Shown here in pieces: positions 59,278 to 64,000 of a stretch of DNA of 64,000 nt. The notes beneath the pieces were generated by a model. It searched no databases, was not told where the DNA came from, and worked only from the letters and a program-made list of their open reading frames with translations. This DNA is from Vibrio gallicus. Lineage in GTDB: Bacteria; Pseudomonadota; Gammaproteobacteria; Enterobacterales; Vibrionaceae. Position 1 is the first letter of the stretch. Every line of letters begins with the position of its first letter. The translations under genes were made by a program, and so were the position numbers. The stretch is taken from contig NZ_AP024872.1 in the NCBI RefSeq assembly GCF_024346875.1, forward strand, positions 434,001-498,000, given 5' to 3'.

Positions 59278-60568
59278 GGTTCATCGCGGATTAGTGGGAA
59301 CTGAAAACAAAAACGGTAGTTAGTGGTAAGGTTACATCGCCAAACACAACCTTTTACAAACTACCGTTTTCATGCCGAATAATACTTTCCTATCGTCGTT
59401 CTGGGAAGGCTTTCAGATCGTAAAGTCTTATAAAACTGATTCATTAATCTCTATCACCTTAATTCCTGATACCCCTGCATACTGTTCTTGTGGTCAAGTT
59501 TCTGACTCTATTCATGACACTCAGTGGCGAACGCTTAAGGATGCGATGATGCTAGGCACACCCGTCGAATTACTCGTTCAAACTCGGCGCATCAGGTGTT
59601 CAAATTGTGGTATCAAGACTGAGTCTATTTCTTGGGTTAAGCCATATTCTCGCCTTACCAATCGGCTGATTGATTACATTGAGAATCTATTACCATTGCT
59701 ACCCATCAAACACATTTCAGAGCTTACTGGGGTGCACTGGCACACCATCAAAGAAATAGATAAGCAACGTCTGAAGCGTGTCGTACCTGAGGTTCCTTGG
59801 GGTTGTTTGCGTCAACTGGTCATGGATGAGTTTGCCATATTCAAGGGGCATCGTTACGCCACTGTTATCGCCGATGCACAAACGCATCAAGTACTTTGGA
59901 TTGGTCTAGGTAGAAGTCGTAAAGATATACGTCCGTTCTTTGAAATGCTTGGAGAGCATGCTCAAAATATCGAAGTTGTGGCAATGGATATGAACACCGC
60001 TTTTGACCTAGAGGTTCAAGCTCATTGTCCAAAGGCTTGTATTGTCTATGACCTTTTTCATGTCGTCGCTAAGTTTGGTCGAGAAGTTATGGATAGAGTT
60101 CGAGTAGATCAAGCCAACCAACTTAAAGATGACAAAAGTGCACGGCGTTGGGTCAAGCGCTCACGTTGGGTATTACTGAAAAATAGAGAGAACTTAAATA
60201 CTAAGCAACAAAGTTACCTGGATGAAATACTTGCGGTTAACCGTGACTTAATGGTGACCCATTTACTTGGTGCTCAGCTCAAGGAGCTCTGGTACTGCGA
60301 CTCGGAAAAACAAGCCAAAGACCTTTGGGAAATATGGTGGCAGCAAGTCCATGAAAGCGGAGTAAAACCGCTCATAAACTTCGCTAAAAAGCTGAAACCG
60401 TACCTTCATGGGATAGTGTCTTCAGCTTTGTATCATTTAAATACATGCACCTTGGAAGGGATTAATAACAAGATCAAGCTAATCAAAAGAATGGGCTATG
60501 GGTACCGAGATACGGATTACTTCTTTATGAAGATAAAAGCGGCCTTCCCCGGAAAGCCGCGATGAACC
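59278..60568 (+). mobile_element. intact ISL3-family insertion sequence
   Basis: 1291 bp, inverted ends GGTTCATCGCGGA at the left and the reverse complement GGTTCATCGCGGC at the right, extending imperfectly further in. Perfect 8-bp target duplications (ATAAAAAA) match the 8-bp usual for ISL3. One open transposase gene. Intact ends and frame indicate recent activity. The insertion sits at the far end of the U-tract of the terminator that belongs to the minus-strand gene at 60618. Confidence 0.92.
59372..60565 (+). CDS. ISL3-family transposase
   Basis: A 397-residue DDE transposase: N-terminal zinc-finger (CSCGQVSDSIHD ... RRIRCSNCGIKTES), an HTH (PIKHISELTGVHWHTIKEIDKQRLK, short: ISELTGVHWHTIK), then the DDE domain beginning VMDEFAIFKGHRYATVI, AMDMNTAF, and the glutamate region in NTCTLEGINNKIKLIKRMGYGYR. 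The stop codon lies inside the right inverted repeat. Cut-and-paste type. Full length. Confidence 0.95.
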   Translation: MPNNTFLSSFWEGFQIVKSYKTDSLISITLIPDTPAYCSCGQVSDSIHDTQWRTLKDAMMLGTPVELLVQTRRIRCSNCGIKTESISWVKPYSRLTNRLIDYIENLLPLLPIKHISELTGVHWHTIKEIDKQRLKRVVPEVPWGCLRQLVMDEFAIFKGHRYATVIADAQTHQVLWIGLGRSRKDIRPFFEMLGEHAQNIEVVAMDMNTAFDLEVQAHCPKACIVYDLFHVVAKFGREVMDRVRVDQANQLKDDKSARRWVKRSRWVLLKNRENLNTKQQSYLDEILAVNRDLMVTHLLGAQLKELWYCDSEKQAKDLWEIWWQQVHESGVKPLINFAKKLKPYLHGIVSSALYHLNTCTLEGINNKIKLIKRMGYGYRDTDYFFMKIKAAFPGKPR

Positions 60569-60576
60569 ATAAAAAA
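60569..60576. repeat. target-site duplication of the ISL3 element, right
   Basis: ATAAAAAA; this copy remains the U-tract of the terminator below. Confidence 0.85.
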
Positions 60577-60597
60577 ACCCCGCCCAAAAGCGAGGTT
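60570..60597 (-). terminator. rho-independent terminator of the DUF1127-like gene
   Basis: On the minus strand AACCTCGC-ttttgg-GCGGGGTT followed by TTTTTTTA (one T-G wobble; on the plus strand it would be a C-A mismatch, so it works in the minus direction). The ISL3 element is inserted right behind the U-tract. Confidence 0.8.
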
Positions 60598-60617
60598 CAA
60601 ATTACAAACTTTGACTA

Positions 60618-60809
60618 TTAACGAACAATACCAATATCTTTTTGGACATGCTCTGACAAGTCTGACACATAGTAGCTTGATGTTGGTTGGCTCTTGCCAA
60701 ACAAGATATCTACTAGGTGCATGATCAATCCTTTGAAATCTATTGAATAGCTCTTTTTATCCTGTGAGCTAGGTACTGAAATTGTATCGATGTGCATTAC
60801 TTGTGCCAT
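60618..60809 (-). CDS. small DUF1127-like protein
   Basis: 63 residues from the ATG at 60809 (MAQVMHIDTISVPSSQDKKS), preceded by an ideal AGAGG site; a longer frame starts at a TTG inside it. The C-terminal YYVSDLSEHVQKDIGIVR resembles the end of DUF1127 (YjiS-like) proteins, which in alphaproteobacteria bind RNA or act in phosphate and carbon stress; here only this short block matches. Own terminator; about 240 bases of leader and promoter region upstream. Reality of the gene good, family moderate. Confidence 0.65.
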   Translation of the reverse strand: MAQVMHIDTISVPSSQDKKSYSIDFKGLIMHLVDILFGKSQPTSSYYVSDLSEHVQKDIGIVR

Positions 60810-60933
60810 GGTAAGCCTCTGCAAAAATTAGTTAAAACTCAATGATTTCTGCGAAGGAATATAAGCAATTAGTGGCTTTTAATAAAACGAGTAAAATTAT
60901 AGAAATGCATTAGTTTTTCTAATGACACATCCT

Positions 60934-60955
60934 TGCAACATCAAACATTGTTGCA
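60934..60955. promoter_or_regulatory. operator-like inverted repeat upstream of the DUF1127-like gene
   Basis: TGCAACA (60934-60940) and TGTTGCA (60949-60955), perfect 7-base arms with an 8-base spacer, about 125 bases before the start codon, between two same-direction genes. Binding protein not recognised. Confidence 0.4.
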
Positions 60956-61071
60956 TATGCGGCTATGGGTAATTAAAGTACATATTTGTGCAAATTATGC
61001 GCTTACAAATCAACATTGATACAATAACTCCCGCTATATTAACAATAATTTAACATTGGATTTTGTGATAT

Positions 61072-62796
61072 CTAGCGATTATGGCCTAATTTTATTTGGG
61101 ACTCAAAACGCAGGGGTTGTTCAGCAATCATCTGAATAAAACACTCTGCCATGGTCATCTCGGTTACGACACTATCCGGCTCACTATACAAAATAGCGCC
61201 ATAGCCTTCCTTACCCTTCATCGTATAAGCCGATGACGTGCCACAATAAATTTTATCTGATTGTGGTTTGCGCCACGTACCTCGTTCGAGTATCTGTAAT
61301 TCCGCAACTCTACTGCCCTTTGGTGCATTCAAATCCAATGTATACTTTAGGTTATGACAATAAGGAAAACTGCCAGAGCCCGTACCTTGTACATCCAGCG
61401 CGTTATCTATCGCCCCTTCGAGAATATCGGCTAGATATTGTCCCTTGATCCTATACACACCAATGGGTACAGCAAACGGTAGTAGCTTTCCAGCAATATC
61501 AGCATGGCTTAAAGGTCCTGAATTTAAAGAACAGCGAACCCCTCCTGCATTGTGAATGGCAAAATCAACCTCATGCCCGATACCGCGCATTGCTTCTAGA
61601 AATGATTCAGCAACCATAGGGCACAGTTCACTTCCCCCTTGTTCATCCGGAATTCGAACATGCCTTAATCCATCGGCCAAATGACCAAGAATCGTCGTTT
61701 GCAGCGCATGTACCGTAGGACGATATACGCTATTAATGTGTTGTTGGATGTGTTGGTCTTTAATGCACCTGACTACGTTGTGGTGTTCAAACAGACGCTT
61801 TGAGATGTAATCATAGTGCTGGATGCATTTTGCGTCAGTCATGCTGGCATCGATACATAATCTCCGGCCAACCAGTAATTCATTTTTCCCCGAAAATGCC
61901 ACTACTCTTCCCTGTTCATCGAAATCAATATCACAGTGTCCTAGTGTTTGTGCATGCATTCCTGCTTGAACAATGTAAGTATCACCCACACGCTTTCCAT
62001 ACTCATCTTTCGACTTAATACCCAAGTCATTAAAGTCGCCCTGTAATACGTGCGAGTGCCCACCCACAATCACACTGATCCCCGAAACCGTATTCGCTAA
62101 CTCATGGTCGGTATCGTAACCTAGATGGCTAAGTAATATAATCTTGTTAATGCCTGCTTGTTTGATCTCGTCAACCGTGTTGCGTGCAGTATCAATAGCA
62201 TTAATAAACCCTGTATCTGGATCAGGGTTGGCGATCTCTGACATCTTATCAATCGACAGGCCAAATATAGCGACTTGCGTATCATCAACGGTTTGCGTAA
62301 TCCAGCAAGCGGTTCCCGTTGCATTGTTATAAGGCTTCAAGCTGTTAGTGCTACTCAATCTATGAACTTTATGTACAGCCTCATTTGATAAATCCCAATT
62401 TCCACACAGTAACGGGAAATTAATTTGATTGGCAAAATCAAACACCGGTTGATTACCCATATCTAACTCATGATTTCCCAAGGTCATGGCGGTTAGACCT
62501 AAGCGATTCAATAAATCTGAATTCGCTTTCCCTTTAAATAGAGAGAAATAGAGTGTCCCCTGAAAGCAGTCGCCTGCATGTAAGAACATAAACGCGCGCT
62601 TATCTACCCAAGCTTGGTGTTTCAATTGCTCTGTTCTAGATTTAATACGCGCAAACCCACCGACACTAACGTACGGCGTGTATTGACGATTATCTATATT
62701 GAGCTCGAGTTGAACAGTAGAAGGCTCGAAATAAGAGTGTGTATCATTGATATGGGCGATGCGGATCTGGGTTACCGTTTTGGGCATAGATTTCAT
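61072..62796 (-). CDS. bifunctional metallophosphatase/5'-nucleotidase without signal peptide
   Basis: A 574-residue UshA/NadN-like protein: N-terminal metallophosphatase (about 8-320) with IAHINDTHSYFEP, HAGDCFQGT, LGNHELDMG, LLSHLGYDTDHELA and GGHSHVLQG, giving the two-metal ligands, then the C-terminal 5_nucleotid_C domain (about 380-545) with HNAGGVRCSLNSGPLS. Homologues of this type that act on extracellular nucleotides have a signal peptide; here the sequence begins MKSMPKTVTQIRIAHINDTH with none. It may act in the cytoplasm on nucleotides or sugar nucleotides, or use a start further upstream (none found). Single gene. Confidence 0.85.
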   Translation of the reverse strand: MKSMPKTVTQIRIAHINDTHSYFEPSTVQLELNIDNRQYTPYVSVGGFARIKSRTEQLKHQAWVDKRAFMFLHAGDCFQGTLYFSLFKGKANSDLLNRLGLTAMTLGNHELDMGNQPVFDFANQINFPLLCGNWDLSNEAVHKVHRLSSTNSLKPYNNATGTACWITQTVDDTQVAIFGLSIDKMSEIANPDPDTGFINAIDTARNTVDEIKQAGINKIILLSHLGYDTDHELANTVSGISVIVGGHSHVLQGDFNDLGIKSKDEYGKRVGDTYIVQAGMHAQTLGHCDIDFDEQGRVVAFSGKNELLVGRRLCIDASMTDAKCIQHYDYISKRLFEHHNVVRCIKDQHIQQHINSVYRPTVHALQTTILGHLADGLRHVRIPDEQGGSELCPMVAESFLEAMRGIGHEVDFAIHNAGGVRCSLNSGPLSHADIAGKLLPFAVPIGVYRIKGQYLADILEGAIDNALDVQGTGSGSFPYCHNLKYTLDLNAPKGSRVAELQILERGTWRKPQSDKIYCGTSSAYTMKGKEGYGAILYSEPDSVVTEMTMAECFIQMIAEQPLRFESQIKLGHNR

Positions 62797-62949
62797 TTCT
62801 TAATTTAGGACACCCACCATTCTAGTGAGCGGCGTTAAGCTCACCTTACTCTAAAATAGAGTGAAGTAAACCCTATCTGTAATCCTACTGAAGATGCTCA
62901 CCATATGATGGAAAAATTGCTCTGTAAATAACATCTTACGTATAAGGTT

Positions 62950-62965
62950 TTGTATATACTTACAG
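62950..62965 (+). promoter_or_regulatory. LexA-like box upstream of the YbjD-like gene
   Basis: TTGT-ATATACTT-ACAG, one mismatch from the CTGT-N8-ACAG SOS box, 46 bases before the ATG at 63012. Confidence 0.35.
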
Positions 62966-63011
62966 CAAGGTAACAGTAGCCATTTAAAGCCTACCTTATT
63001 AGGAGAAACAT

Positions 63012-64000
63012 ATGCAATTAGAGCGTATTGAGATTTCTGGCTTTCGAGGTATTAAGCGTTTATCACTGGCGTTTGATGAGTTAACTACCCTAATCGGCGA
63101 AAACACCTGGGGTAAATCGTCACTTCTGGACGCTTTATCTGTCTCACTACCGACCAATGCTGAGCCTTATACCTTTGAGATGCGTGATTTTCATGTGGAT
63201 TATGCCATATCTCATCCTCAGACCCAGCATCTACAAATCATACTTAAGCTTAGAGCGAATACCATTAATGAGCCACGGTCTGGGCGATATCGCAAGATCA
63301 AGCCGATATGGAACCAAGACCCCAACCATAAGCCATTTATCATTTATCGGTTAAGCGCTGCTATGCAAGACGGCAAAATATCCAGCGAGTACGCCTTTCT
63401 TGATGAAATGGGAGATCCTAAACCCTTGCACCACAGCGTAAAGTTGGCCCAAGAGTTAATGGGATTGCACCCCGTTATAAGGCTAAGAGATTCACGGCGC
63501 TTCCAACGTGTACACACCACTCAACAACCTAATTCACGCATAGAAAGGCGTATAAAAAATACTTGCCGCCGCCTGCTTGCCCATCCGGGGCTGGTAAGCA
63601 AACAAGAGATGAAGAGCAGTTTTCGAACTATGCACGATCTTGTTGACCATTACTTTTCTTATAAGTCCCAAGGTCGCCATGACCCAAGCAGTCCAAGAGA
63701 TGGGATATTTAGCTCCAGTGGCATACAACAAAACCATACCAATACTTCGTTAAGTCAGTTTGTTGATAATGCGCAAGACAAGCAAACGCGCTTACTGCTA
63801 ATGGGGCTACTTAATAATTACCTGCAAGCAAAGGGAGATACCGAACTACGACGTTGCGCCAGGCCTTTGTTGATCATCGAAGACCCAGAGGGGCGCTTAC
63901 ATCCCACTCACCTAGCGCGGGCATGGGCTCTATTACAAATGCTACCCATGCAAAAGATATTAACCACCAATTCCGCTGTATTACTGAGCGCGGTGCCACT
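63012..64000 (+). CDS. YbjD/OLD-family ATP-dependent nuclease, 3'-truncated by window edge
   Basis: Reading frame from the ATG at 63012 (MQLERIEISGFRGIKRLSLA) is open to the window end (329 codons). AGGAG lies 8 bases before it. Walker A is LIGENTWGKSSLLDAL, near residues 27-42; the later LLIIEDPEGRLHPTHLARAW is the ABC-type Walker B/D-loop region of OLD-family proteins. E. coli YbjD (DUF2813) has about 550 residues with a Toprim nuclease domain at the C-terminus; that part lies outside the window. It probably takes part in DNA processing; a defence role as for some OLD nucleases is possible. Confidence 0.85.
   Translation, partial: MQLERIEISGFRGIKRLSLAFDELTTLIGENTWGKSSLLDALSVSLPTNAEPYTFEMRDFHVDYAISHPQTQHLQIILKLRANTINEPRSGRYRKIKPIWNQDPNHKPFIIYRLSAAMQDGKISSEYAFLDEMGDPKPLHHSVKLAQELMGLHPVIRLRDSRRFQRVHTTQQPNSRIERRIKNTCRRLLAHPGLVSKQEMKSSFRTMHDLVDHYFSYKSQGRHDPSSPRDGIFSSSGIQQNHTNTSLSQFVDNAQDKQTRLLLMGLLNNYLQAKGDTELRRCARPLLIIEDPEGRLHPTHLARAWALLQMLPMQKILTTNSAVLLSAVP

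Overview
The window looks like part of a Vibrionaceae genome, most likely the second chromosome of a Vibrio. The first genes (DUF2861-type protein, YoaH/UPF0181) resemble the tail of the vxr operon of V. cholerae chromosome II, and yciH and ddl follow within 10 kb, as I recall for the VCA0568-VCA0572 neighbourhood. Other vibrio-type markers are a FabV enoyl reductase, DUF3389, YbbA-YbbP-TesA, RavA-ViaA and an OmpU/OmpT-type porin. The assignment rests on recognised protein families and remembered synteny, not on a search; I do not name a species. No rRNA, tRNA or CRISPR array was seen.

Layout. 1-4.6 kb: end of a vxr-like operon, a small membrane protein, a REP-associated tyrosine transposase (RAYT) with two REP-like repeats, a GNAT acetyltransferase and a Fur-family regulator. 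4.6-9.7 kb: a very highly codon-biased beta-hydroxyacid dehydrogenase, azlCD, yciH, a tyrosine recombinase with altered catalytic residues, ddl and a SPOR lipoprotein. 9.9-18.4 kb: a Pat-like acyl-CoA-synthetase/GNAT protein with an eroded ATP-grasp part, yibL, a DMT transporter, a LysR regulator, a 25-residue membrane microprotein, galE and the 5-oxoprolinase operon pxpABC. 18.5-29.2 kb: three DnaA boxes, ybbP-ybbA divergent from tesA-fabV (start codons overlap), a degenerate GAF-GGDEF-EAL protein followed by an ABC-class ATPase, and a GH13 alpha-glucosidase.

29.2-31.6 kb is an intact IS66-family element with an 8-bp target duplication, inserted exactly at the glucosidase stop codon. 31.7-44.4 kb: viaA-ravA, a NUDIX hydrolase, L-threonine aldolase, two RhlE-like DEAD-box helicases, acpH coupled to an AraC regulator, a MATE pump, a PAP2 phosphatase, DUF2000 and ygbA with a putative NsrR site. 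44.6-57.8 kb: yejABEF peptide/microcin-C type importer (split by an antisense small gene), selO, two small envelope proteins, sgrR-like, DUF3389 plus hotdog thioesterase, an M48 lipoprotein protease, phnA/yjdM and a Dph6-like ATPase. 58-64 kb: a major porin, an ISL3-family element (8-bp target duplication) inserted in a terminator U-tract, a DUF1127-like small protein, a 5'-nucleotidase-like enzyme without signal peptide, and the start of a YbjD/OLD-type ATPase-nuclease with a LexA-like box upstream.

Most of the window is ordinary chromosomal housekeeping and transport. I found no clear multigene defence or secretion system. The best leads are small: the orphan 25-residue membrane protein with its own ribosome binding site and terminator, the RAYT/REP pair, the altered recombinase, the GRT-motif dehydrogenase, the degenerate c-di-GMP protein next to an ABC-class ATPase, and two insertion sequences that both landed at transcription-unit ends.
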